From assembly GCF_004359215.1 (NCBI RefSeq), contig NC_090612.1:3253689-3299577 (forward strand): a stretch of 45,889 nucleotides of DNA, read 5' to 3'. The position numbers and the translations under genes were made by a program. The notes under the pieces were generated by a model. That model had not been told where the DNA came from. It did no database searches and worked only from the letters and a program-made list of their open reading frames with translations. The stretch comes from Bremia lactucae (Eukaryota > Oomycota > Peronosporomycetes > Peronosporales > Peronosporaceae). Shown here one piece after another: positions 10,430 to 19,236 of the stretch. Position 1 is the first letter of the stretch. Every line of letters starts with the position of its first letter.

Positions 10430-10936
10430 TGTAATGGGATGACCTGGTATATCAGTATTATTCAACATAAGAAGAATAGGAAATATTATTTTGTATGAGA
10501 GAAAATAAATAAAAAGTACAAAATTATCATCTTGATAAATTTTGACTTAAATAGTTTCAATATAACCAAATTGGGTAATATTGACGCAATAAGAAATTCG
10601 TTCGAACGATTGGCTGATTTAAGTTAAAATAAGCCCCGCAAATCGTTACAAGACACGATTAGGCGTAGCCTAAGGAGGCGCATTTTATAGTTAGTTATTA
10701 ATTTATTTAAGTCAGTAGATAGAAGATCGTTATGTAAGAAACTATAAATATTAACATAGTTTTTTTCTCTCGATTCTTAAGCCTTAGTCTAGACCTTAAG
10801 CTAAAGACCCTTACATTCATAGAAACCTTCCTCTGTACCTTTTGAGTGCGTGAAATTTTTAGGCACCTCACCTACACTGTAACCAGTGTAAGGCTAATTA
10901 GTACTGATCAGAACTAGCGAAACGTGCTCCGTTATA
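10430..10936 (+). mobile_element. LTR of family C
   Basis: It runs from TGTAATGGGATG to GTGCTCCGTTATA, the last bases being a decayed form of the expected CCGTTACA. Homologous LTRs in the opposite orientation are at 34131-34653 and 42813-43091. GAGGAGCAG directly before it fits a polypurine tract of an upstream copy. A two-base spacer and TGGTAGCAC follow it. Parts of the 3' half resemble LTR A (the CTTCCTCT and GGCACC..AC regions), so A and C are related subfamilies. Confidence 0.7.
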
Positions 10937-10938
10937 CC

Positions 10939-10957
10939 TGGTAGCACTTCGTAGTCC
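10939..10957 (+). other. Primer binding site of element C1
   Basis: TGGTAGCACTTCGTAGTCC follows the LTR after the spacer CC. The first eight bases complement the 3' end of a typical initiator tRNA-Met. C2 (TGATAGCAC) and C3 (CGGTAGCAC) have the same site with one change each and the same two-base spacing. Confidence 0.6.
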
Positions 10958-10987
10958 ATTTCACGACCTACGCACATTTTATCGAAC

Positions 10988-12365
10988 ATGAACATATTGG
11001 ATAAAGAAGGAGGGAGCTTACAAGCCCCTCAAGATGGCTACCACTCAACGCGTAAAGGGTTTACTCATTTGTGTGACGTTGAATGGAGAGCAAATGAACG
11101 AATGAGTTCGACCGTAGTTGGGCCAGTCGTTGGCGCCATGCTGTGCACTCTGGGAAGAGATGAGCAGCATGCGGCCATAGCCGGCTTCATACAACACGAT
11201 CTAAACGGGACCCGAGAGAAAATAGTCTTGCTTCACCAGCAAGGCTCCAAACACGCGGAGGTGTTGATAGATCAGGGTGCTCAACAGTTGGAACGGTTGA
11301 GACAGCAGCATGTAAATGCTGCTAATGGGCCGACGCTTTCACGTCGACCCGAAAGCTTAAAGGTCGAAACCTCTAAGTTTAAGGCCGACTCCATTTTGAG
11401 ATGCCGTTGAAGATCGCCGTGTCCGTGTTAATGCTACGAAAGCGAAATTCGGCATGTCCAACTTAGTCGGACGTGCCAGATCTTAGGCCTTGGGGCTCGA
11501 GGGTCACGACCTATTAGCCTTTGAATCCTATGAGGTCTTGCAGACCCGGATCAGATAAACATTTGAGCTGCTACGCGCCGAATTCAAAGCTCGAACCGAG
11601 CTTCTGGATTTGAAGCAGGGCAAGCGTGACTTCACGCTTGTGCCCAACATGCACGATATCTGGTCAGTTGTATCGTTAGTCATCCAATTGATGAACAAAC
11701 ACAGGTGATTGTGTCTATTAAAGATCTTGCAGACGGGCCTGTTTAGACCTACCTGTTCCGGCTAGACGTCTTTATTTATTTCGTCGCATATGAAACAATA
11801 TTTATTATTCCTATTACAATGGAAGAGCAAACGTTCTTTCATTAACGACAAGTCAGCCTTAAGAAGGATCTCGCACACTAAGGATGATCAAGAAACAGAA
11901 GGATTTGAAACGAAAAGTTACGGATGTCGATGGAAGGTGAGCTGCGTGCCCTGGATCGGCAGATCGCGGAGCATCGTTTCCTACGGTCGAACTCATTCGT
12001 TCGACCGCACTCCTTTCTATGTCATTGGCTTTGGTCATCGAGGCGAATCGGCCCAGATGCAAGGGAGACGTGAATGCGCACAAAGGTTGGACCGCCCGAC
12101 CAAGCGATCTCCATAGCGGAACAGGAGGACTTCAGCCTGAAAATGGCTTCCACTCATGTGCATCATCCACCCAGGCGACAAGAAACGGAGGCCCAGAACC
12201 CATGCATCTCTCGTATGTAGAAAGCAAAAAACCTCGCTGTTCAAGTTACCAAAGTTACAAAAATGTAATCGTTGTCAAAAGACGGACCACTACGCCTGTG
12301 AGTGTAGTGCCCCACAGCCAGTACCTAAGAACACTGAGCGAAAAGACCGACCGACCTTTCGCTAG
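10988..12365 (+). pseudogene. gag: gag of element C1 with intact zinc knuckle
   Basis: The start at 10988 (MNILDKEGG) is supported by C3, whose gag begins with the similar MDMFDEEGG at the same distance from its primer site. The first frame runs 141 codons with Gln-rich coils (GAQQLERLRQQH) and ends just before the capsid core, which continues in other frames. A foreign segment, partly an inverted piece of a gag start, interrupts it at about 11763-12072. The C-terminal frame (12156-12365) contains the knuckle CNRCQKTDHYACEC (C-x2-C-x4-H-x4-C), intact. Confidence 0.65.
11763..12072. repeat. Foreign insert in C1 gag, including an inverted gag piece
   Basis: Between two parts of gag that should be contiguous lie about 310 bases that do not fit. 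The right part (about 11970-12025) is nearly identical to 16254-16308, which is the gag start of minus-strand element C2, so here it lies antisense to C1. It includes the inverted repeat CGGTCGAAC/GTTCGACCG (11984-12007). The left part (11770-11965) is unrecognised. Confidence 0.5.
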
Positions 12366-12539
12366 GAACGGAGGAGGACGCGGATCCGCCGCCGTTGGAA
12401 ATCGCAATGGCGAGGCGGATCGTTAAAAATCGGTCGAGGTCTGTAGGTGCGGAGCGCCCTACTGATCTAGCAACGTCAAAGGCCTTTTTACGAAAGTTGC
12501 TCCTCACACACAAACATTGAGTGAAATTGTCCCAAGGGA

Positions 12540-12870
12540 TGAGGTTAACCTCATCACCCTGAAAATGGTAGTGTCAAATAAGTTGCCACTTAAGTCCCTC
12601 GCTAGAAGCTCGCAGACTTAAATTTATTGAGCGCGATATTCCTCTAACGAGGATGACAGTGCGCCTAGTAACAGGCGTATATGTATCGGTAAGGAAACGT
12701 GTTGTTGGTATAGGATGCACGTTAAATGATAAACAGTACGATGATGATTTCATCGTACTAGATTTGGATGACAAATTTGGTGTTAGGTTGGATTATCATT
12801 GCTCAGAAAGTACGAGCCATGGATAAATTGGCAGCATCAAGCCGTGACGATGTCTGTCTCTTGTTCATCA
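12540..12870 (+). pseudogene. Protease of element C1, active site deleted
   Basis: The segment aligns at base level with the protease of C3 (41690-42060, minus). The shared run AAGTTGCCACTTAAGTCCCT is followed in C3 by 40 bases encoding the DCGAS active site. In C1 those bases are missing and the text resumes at CGCTAGAAG. The later part, FIVLDLDDKFGV, is the region before the second protease motif. Loss of 40 bases also shifts the frame. Confidence 0.6.
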
Positions 12871-13285
12871 TATGGCCAACTGATGAACGTCTTAGAGCGT
12901 CAACAAGCTTGTTGATGTCCTACGAGTGAGTGCGATGGCCTCACTTGTGGTTCAGCATGACGGCACAAGACCTCAGTGTGAATACCCAATACACTGTAGA
13001 CTTAGATCCCGGCGGCAGCGCACAAGTATAGGCAGCGTCGAAGGTCCACAATTGTGACGTGGGCATATTTATTGACGGCTGTGCACAAGCACAGACAGCC
13101 TTGAAGTTCGACCACTCGAATAAGTTGAGTGGTACGAAACAAGGATGGTGCTTGAAAAGAAACACCCAAGCAATTATCCAATGCCTGTCTATAAGAGACA
13201 GTGCGGAAGTTCTAGATGGTCTGAAGGGTTGATCGTAAAGGATTTCACTGTGGATGCGCAACCACAGCTTTGGCAGTTAGGGAGG

Positions 13286-13955
13286 ATACTCCCCAAATAA
13301 AACTTGAGGGCATCAGTCCCCAAAAACTGCGGGAATAAGTCCCCAGAAACCTGTGGTCAAAGGTTCCCTGGTACCTTTGAAAATAGGTTTCAAAGAGAAA
13401 TTGAGACATTAAATGTCTTAGTAAACAATAGATCAAGTGTAGGTGCTTATACACTTGATCTAATGGCGCCTCCAAACCCTCTATACAAGAATTTTGAAGA
13501 ATTCAAGGATGTCTTCCCTGAATCTGCACCGGGCGAGTTGTTTAAGGATAAAGGCACTCGACACAAATCGACCTAATTCTAGGTTCGAAATACTGTGTCA
13601 TGAACAAGTATTAGCGATCGACCAATCTTTTGCCGATCGCTTAGCAGCGAGCCATACGAGGGAATCAACTTCCAGACATAGTTCTCCGAACTTCTGTGTG
13701 CATAAAGCAACAGGAGGAATGCAGATCATGCATACATTAAATAAATTGAACGCTGCAATGGTACCAGCTCAAACGCCGATACCACGAAAAGACGTCATCA
13801 TTGATGGTATTTCAAAGAGAACTATCTTTTTGTCAAAGGATCTGATGGGTCGACTATAAAAGATCCTTATGCGTCACAGCAGTAAGCATTTGCTATGGAA
13901 GGCTAGTCATGCCACAGGGTCTTGGTAATGCTCCTGCGACAATAACGCGTCGAAG
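13286..13955 (+). pseudogene. Linker and N-terminal reverse transcriptase of element C1
   Basis: ETLNVLVNNRSSVGAYTLDL near 13400 is the linker motif found again in C2 (15400, minus) and C3 (41200, minus). A second frame (13494-13859) gives fingers and palm: SSPNFCVHKATGG, HTLNKLNA, TPIPRKDVIIDGISK. At 13905-13950 LVMPQGLGNAPAT follows. The copy breaks at about 13955, before the catalytic YxDD box, and continues with integrase sequence. Confidence 0.6.
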
Positions 13956-13959
13956 TTAC

Positions 13960-14400
13960 CAACGACGCGAGTAATATCGATGTCGAAACATTCGACATCG
14001 ATATTAGAAAGATGTCATGGCAGTGCGCACAAAACGCCTTGGAAAAGACAAAACAAATGAGTCAGCAGAGAAATTATTGCTGACTCGAGAATCAGCAATC
14101 CGTTTCGTACAGGAATCCATTGCTAACGCAGTGGGCCGTCAGAAACGGAACGCAGACAAACATGGAAGAGCAAATCTTCTATAATTTAAAATTAATGACC
14201 TAGTACTACTCTCTACCGTAAACTTACCTAGGCGTGTAGTCACTAATGTGGGTAGCAGTAAACTACTACCCAACCATTCTGTGTACTGCATCGCAGAGGC
14301 AATGCGTACGCAATAGAGTTACCATGTAGGGTGCGAACGCATCCTACGTTTTACGTTGGTCCGCTCCGCCAGTACCATCAATACGCGGTTTCTTCCGAGG
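13960..14400 (+). pseudogene. Integrase C-terminal region of element C1
   Basis: LLTRESAIRFVQESIANAVG (about 14075) and QKRNADKHGRAN follow integrase of element A closely. After a frameshift come VTNVGSSKLLPNHSVY and RILRFTLVRS, the decayed GPF-domain end. A 16-base inverted repeat (13972-13987 and 13991-14006, loop ACA) arises from the Asp/Glu/Ile-rich linker codons. At about 14400 the sequence switches to minus-strand reverse transcriptase of C2. Confidence 0.6.
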
Positions 14401-14922
14401 ATGCACACAAGAAGTGGTATTTCGCTTGCAGCGAATATACACTTCTTGAGATTTGCGTACAACTTATGCTTTTCGCATAAGTGACGAACGTGATTTTTTG
14501 AACTTCCACGTCGGTCTTTCCGTCCATGGCCCGACTATGGACGAATACATGGTCAAATAAACTCGGTGCAAATTCTTGCATCGGTCTTAAAAGATTCGTT
14601 ACGCATCTGCTAAATGTTGCAGGGGCGTTACTAAGCCCCTGTGGCATTACTAGCCATTCCCAGAGCATCCCATTGGGAGTGCTCACTGCTGTGTACGGAA
14701 TGTCCCGTTCACGCATAAGGATGTGATAAATCCATCCACGAGATCCATAGACGAAAAGTTGGTACTCTTAGACATACCATCTATGATTACGCCTTTTCTA
14801 GGTATCGGCGTTTGAGGCGGTACCGTTGCAGCATTCAGTTTATTGAATGCGTGCACTATCTGCCACTCTCCTGTGGCCTTTCGCACACAGAAGGTCGGAG
14901 AGCTATGTGGGGAGGTTGACAT
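14400..14922 (-). pseudogene. Reverse transcriptase fragment of element C2
   Basis: Minus frames 14922-14683 and 14716-14400 overlap. The first has SPTFCVRKATGEWQIVHAF and [15 protein letters not shown]. The second has [19 protein letters not shown] and the palm box, where YFDD reads LFDH at 14549-14560, so one catalytic Asp is lost. It stops near 14400, where a plus-strand integrase fragment begins. Confidence 0.65.
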
Positions 14923-15152
14923 CCTTACATGGCCCGCTTTTAATTGATTGATAAAGAATTAATCGAGCGCGAGTACTTGTTCACGAAGCAGTGGCCACTG
15001 ATTCATTAAAAGTACTTCGAGCTCGGTTTGAGATCGATCTCATGTCGAGTGCCTTTATCCTTCGGCAACTTGCATGGAGCTGTTTCAGGGATCATATCCC
15101 TGAATTTAATCAAATCCTTGTATAAAGGGTTTGCCTTAAGTGACTCTTAACT

Positions 15153-15524
15153 TTAAGTAGTGTATCTCTCAATCCGAGACTTCACATCGAGGACACTTTC
15201 GTCCATCGATGAGCTGCTGAGAACCCGTTTGTTCTCTGCAAAAAGTACCGCTGACCGATTATCGGTTGTGTATTCGTCCTCTGTGACGAGTACGCAGATC
15301 TGCTCGATTCTACCACTATGCAGACCTCTCAAAAACCGCTTGGGCTCTAGGGTTGGAAATTGAAAAATCTCCAAAGTTAACTTCGGAGGCGCATACAGAT
15401 CAAGAGTATAAGCGCCTACTCTTGATCCGTCATTAACCAAGACATTCAATGTCTCGGTTTCTTCCTGAGATTTATCCACAGGCTGCCAAGGGATCAATCC
15501 CTCTGGAAGTTGAAGTTCAATCAC
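15153..15524 (-). pseudogene. Linker before reverse transcriptase, element C2
   Basis: This open frame of 123 codons contains ETLNVLVNDGSRVGAYTLDL near its start and SSSSMDESVLDVKSRI near its end. Both recur in C1 and C3 between protease and reverse transcriptase. Its role in the polyprotein is not known to me. Confidence 0.55.
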
Positions 15525-15699
15525 TTTAGCATTAACGGCTTGAGAAGATTTCTCCTCGAGTACGTTGGACTTATTCCCTCAGCGTCTTCCAACTGTGATT
15601 GCGCTATCACAGTCGGGTCCTCTACGGTCGACTATCTACTCGACCTAGGATCATCGTTTTGTTTATTTTGGACAACCGGTATATTCCTTGAATGTCACC

Positions 15700-16345
15700 C
15701 GCTAGGCGTACATTCATGTCTCAATCCACTCGACTTATTCGAGTGGTGGACCTTCGGTTTTGCTTGAGCTTCAGCTCTATTCGAGCTCTAAACTCATCCC
15801 TCGGCGGTTAAAACGTCTGTTTGAGCCGGGCTTTAAAAGCCTCTAGACACCCAGAGACATATGGTTCGCACAACTTAAGGCCTAGTGTCCAAGTTTTGGC
15901 ACAACCTGCCAAGTTTGACTGAGCAAAAGCGGCTTGCATTTGCTGTCAACGATGTGACGAACCCTTATGACATCGTCCAACTCAACAAACCATCTAATGA
16001 GGGAGTCTTCTTCGAATCCCCTGTGATAAGAGATGTCTATCTGTAAGGTTTTGGGACGACGCATGTGCGTCATCCCAGGTCTAGGGGTCTGTACTTGTTG
16101 TAACCTCAACAGTTTTGCCTGTTGAGAGCCTTGCTGATTAAGCAAGGCTACCTTCTCCTTCATCTCGTCAAGTTCATATTGTATGGACTATGGACTTGGC
16201 GATGGCTGAATGGAGGGCATCTCTGTTCAAACCGGACAGCATGGCCAAGATGGCATCGTTTCCTACGGTCGAACTCATTCGTTCGACCGCAATTCTTTTT
16301 ATGTCACTTAGAAAGGAGTTGCTATCACGCGAAACGTGATGTGTA
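15700..16345 (-). pseudogene. gag: gag of element C2, C-terminus and protease deleted
   Basis: The minus strand from about 16300 (NERMSSTV, as in C1 and the start of gag) runs leftward. The frame 16163-15882 reads KVALLNQQGSQQAKLLRLQQ, then the capsid start SLIRWFVELDDVIR. The zinc knuckle and protease are absent: the text passes from gag to the Cys/Ser-rich linker within about 200 bases. An inverted repeat of nine-base arms lies at 16266-16289. Confidence 0.55.
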
Positions 16346-16355
16346 CTCCCATCAT

Positions 16356-16373
16356 CATTACAAAGTGCTATCA
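16356..16373 (-). other. Primer binding site of element C2
   Basis: TGATAGCACTTTG on the minus strand, separated by two bases from the LTR end at 16376. It matches the C1 site with one change in the tRNA-complementary part. Confidence 0.5.
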
Positions 16374-16375
16374 GG

Positions 16376-16650
16376 TGTAACGGGGCATTGCCGACTTGTA
16401 CTTCTTTACTACATGTCCACTTCGCACTGTTTCAGTGCGAGTGGTGCCTCACGTACACGAGTACGTGCAGAGGAAGACTCTCTTTAAAACACTTGCTTTA
16501 AATAGAGTTAAAGTAAACTGTATTTAATATAATTAAGTTCTTCTGTTTCTATTTATTTATACTAACATAATTATATACTAATACAAAACATGTAATAAAG
16601 TCTTATTTGTCTCTCTCTTGGCTCGCGTCCAGTGCTGACTCGACCGCGGA
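16376..16650 (-). mobile_element. A-type LTR, 5' LTR of C2, truncated
   Basis: The plus strand starts with TGTAACGGGGCATTGCC and follows LTR 18653-19099 for 275 of 447 bases, until CCGCGGA. There it meets the start of an A-type LTR in the opposite orientation. The missing part is the 5' third (U3 side). Confidence 0.7.
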
Positions 16651-16906
16651 TGTAACGGGGTGTATCGTTACATGAAATTAACAATAAAAGATTGTTAATT
16701 AATATTATCCAAAAGGTAGATAATATTTGGAGGAAATNNNNNNNNNNNNNNNNNNNNNNNNNNNNNNNNNNNNNNNNNNNNNNNNNNNNNNNNNNNNNNN
16801 NNNNNNNNNNNNNNNNNNNNNNNNNNNNNNNNNNNNNCCACTCACATCTGAAGCAGTGTGAAGTGGACTTGTACTGAAACAGTACAAGTCGCAGTGCCCC
16901 GTTACA
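16651..16906 (+). mobile_element. A-type LTR with an assembly gap
   Basis: It starts TGTAACGGGGTGTATCG and ends GCCCCGTTACA, both true LTR termini. 100 N (16738-16837) replace the middle, so its real length is unknown. Flanking pentamers (GCGGA and ATTTG) do not match. The head-on junction with the opposite LTR at 16650/16651, next to a gap, could be a scaffolding artefact. Confidence 0.65.
16738..16837. other. Assembly gap, 100 N
   Basis: Exactly 100 N inside an A-type LTR. A length of 100 is a common placeholder, so the true distance is unknown. Confidence 0.95.
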
Positions 16907-16986
16907 ATTTGCTAGGGTGCGAGATGAGGGTATAAAAATCGGAAGTACTGACGGGAACAAATGAAAGCCAGGAACCAGACTGCAGG

Positions 16987-17519
16987 TGTAACGGGTTGAA
17001 ACTGCCCTAATGTTACACAGTCCCCGTTAAGTACATTTGGTGTACTTAAGGGGATGGTCAATTACTAAATAATAGTAATTAGACCCAACACTCGGGTGTG
17101 GTGCACATTTGTGACCAACCCTTGTGGATGTGATGCACATGGGTGCATTCACATTAGGAGGGATGACGCCCAGCGTCATCCGTTACGCGAGGTATCTATA
17201 AAGATACGCTCGCAATACATATTAAATGATATCTATAGAGGTAACATTTTAATTGGTAAAAATAGGTTTTTGTATTTAATTCTATTAAATATTAATCAGT
17301 CTGAAAACTACTTCCTACTTGGTAAGTGCGCACGAGGAGACGGATTACCGCTCCCGTGACGACACTTAACCAGAGTTCTTAGTGTGTTGGGTGAGGTCGC
17401 TAACGCGCCCACCGCAACTGCCTCACTGCACGCAAGAGAAGCAGGTTTAACCGCTTCCTCGCTGTGCTTGGGTGTGTGCCTAAGTAGAGCGTGGCCGCAT
17501 TACGACGTGTCCGCCTACA
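16987..17519 (+). mobile_element. Solo LTR of family B with perfect target duplication
   Basis: It runs from TGTAACGGG to CGCCTACA, 533 bp, flanked by GCAGG at 16982-16986 and again at 17520-17524. It holds two short hairpins kept in the other copies: AAGTACA/TGTACTT near 17035 and GGATGACGC-CCA-GCGTCATCC near 17160. No internal genes are present. The orientation follows element B2, whose LTR precedes gag on the plus strand. Confidence 0.9.
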
Positions 17520-18652
17520 GCAGGGATATCCTTGGGAGGCTTGTGGGAAAAAGAGTGGAGATGGTTCTTGGACGGTCGAATTGCGGAACAGCCAACAGAA
17601 CCATGAAACTTCAGAGAATATGGCTGGGCAGCCAGGATGCCGCAGAATGATTAGAGGCTACAATAACGGCTCCAGGAACATGCATCAGCTGGAGTTTTTG
17701 AACGTCGGGTAATAACTCTTATTCTCCGTGAGTTTCCAAAATCACTGGCTACAACAACAAGGACTTCTACAATGCCAGAACGCACTCTCGTCTGAAGGAA
17801 TTGGCAGGCAGGTCCCCGATTCAGGCCTTGACGGAGATTTTATGATATAATAGGGCCATAAATGCCCTTATGACATCTAAGCGATTAGTGCCGTGAAGTC
17901 CAGAATGCTAAGGGTTGCTTGAAATTACTTCACGTACAGAACTTTAGAGTCATAAACAATAGAAATACAGACACCGTGCCAGGTTGTACTAGGGACTTTC
18001 TATTTCCACCCACCCAAGTTGCTATTTCCACCCATCCACGTGGAATCTGACCATCAAATTACTTGCGATTTCACCCACCCAAGTTTGCATCTTCCACCCA
18101 GCCAGGTAGAATCTGACCAATCAAATTACTTACTATTTCCACCCACCATTTATTTAATTGAATCCACCCATCACAAAAAAATATGTTTCAAATACTGGTT
18201 ATGTAAAAAAAAAGACTGGAAGGGCTTCTATTATTAAATACTGATCATGAATTTCTATGAAAATAGGTAGTTGGGTATGGAAAATTCTCTCTCTCTCCCT
18301 TTCTGCATCACTAAATACTCAAAGTGAGTTCATCCTGAAGCATGCAATTTCGCGTGCTAGCAGTAGCCAGCAGGACTGCGTTCGGGAAAGTCAAGACTTG
18401 ATTGAGATTGTTTGTCGAATCTATGAAGTATAATCTTCCATATCGATCAGCTAAAATTTTCTTGCGAAAAATCGGGGGTTCAGAAAAATTTGTTATCACA
18501 TTCAGCTTTTGTATGCGAACAATCCGTTATCTCTCTTCTATTACTGAACGCGGAGTGTGAGTATAATATTCGATGTCCTTACATGACCAGCCTCGCACTG
18601 ACTTGAAGAACAAGTTGATCACAATGCACCGTTCCTTTCGTAGAAGCACGAG
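17520..18652. other. Apparently unique DNA, no gene recognised
   Basis: Frames of 60-90 codons occur on both strands with no known domain. A short tandem array lies at about 17999-18150 and a pyrimidine-rich stretch (CTCTCTCTCCC) near 18285. Together with 21912 onward this was one continuous locus before element A inserted. Confidence 0.4.
17999..18150. repeat. Imperfect tandem repeat, about 65-bp unit
   Basis: The text ATTTCCACCCA(C/T)CCA followed by GT.GAATCTGACCA and TCAAATTACTT occurs at about 18023-18066 and again at about 18086-18129, with partial copies on both sides. A plus-strand frame of 72 codons runs through it but has repeat-driven, low-complexity content. Confidence 0.55.
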
Positions 18653-19099
18653 TGTAACGGGGCACTGCCGACTTGTACTGCTTCAGTACAAGTCCACTTC
18701 GCGCTGCCTCAGTGCGAGTGGGGAGTTGTGCATCACGTCACTTCACGTACACTAGTACGTGTAGAGGTAGACTCTCTTTAAAACACTTGCTTTAAAGAGG
18801 GTTAATTATAAACTTTATTAATATAATTTAGGTCTTCTTGTCTATCTACTTAAAACTAACTTAATTATAAACTAATACAAAAAATGTACGAAAAGTCATA
18901 TCTATCTTTCTCTTTGCGCACTTCCAGCGCTGACTGTACCGCGGAGAAAGTGGATATAAGGGTCTATATCTACGGATGGATAAGCTTTTGGAATATTACC
19001 ATGTAAAGTAATATTCTCCAAATATTATCTACCTTTTAGATAACATATTAATTAACAACATTTAAGCGTTAATTTCAGGCAACGATACACCCCCTTACA
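18653..19099 (-). mobile_element. 3' LTR of element A, complete (447 bp)
   Basis: The plus strand reads TGTAACGGGGCACTGCC to CCCCCTTACA. It contains a series of short perfect inverted repeats: CTTGTACT/AGTACAAG (18672-18692), CACGTAC/GTACGTG (18744-18761) and CTCTTTAAA/TTTAAAGAG (18774-18799). The first and last are also recognisable in the LTR at 16376. Confidence 0.85.
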
Positions 19100-19113
19100 T
19101 CACCCCTCCCTTA
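19100..19113 (-). other. Polypurine tract of element A
   Basis: Minus strand AAGGGAGGGGTGA directly precedes the LTR start TGTAAGGGGG. This is the plus-strand primer site expected just 5' of a 3' LTR, and it fixes the orientation of the A family. E has GATGGAGGAGGG in the same place. Confidence 0.75.
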
Positions 19114-19236
19114 AACGACAATCACTCTGACTGTCATTAGGTAGAGTGGTCACTATAAGACCACTATGTTAAAAACGATAGTTGGTCAGAACCAACCTTT
19201 TTTAATTCTATCGCATGGTTAACAGGTCCATGCGGT

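Larger units (their letters stand above)
9100..14400 (+). mobile_element. C4 and C1: two C-type partial copies sharing one LTR
   Basis: The order is integrase C-terminus, chromodomain, antisense ORF, purine tract, LTR (10430-10936), primer site, gag, protease, reverse transcriptase, deletion, integrase C-terminus. The single LTR therefore serves as 3' LTR for the left copy and 5' LTR for the right copy. This is what unequal recombination between neighbouring copies, or a permuted insertion, would leave. At about 13955 reverse transcriptase jumps to the integrase C-terminal linker, deleting thumb, RNase H and the integrase core. Confidence 0.6.
14400..16650 (-). mobile_element. Element C2, partial, with an A-type 5' LTR
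   Basis: On the minus strand: LTR (16650-16376, truncated at its 5' side), primer site, gag, linker and reverse transcriptase up to the palm. The protease is missing. The left end is an inverted junction with the end of C1, so C1 and C2 face each other tail to tail. The internal sequence is closest to C1 and C3, while the LTR is of the A type. Confidence 0.6.

Noticed and set aside
13972..14006. Perfect 16-base inverted repeat
   Set aside because: It is produced by the Asp/Ile/Glu-rich linker codons of integrase (VDVEEIDIE in element A) and is not kept as a stem in element A.
16646..16911. Target duplication around the LTR 16651-16906
   Set aside because: GCGGA and ATTTG do not match.
17999..18150. 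CRISPR-like array
   Set aside because: Only two full units, no constant spacer length, and the genome context is eukaryotic.
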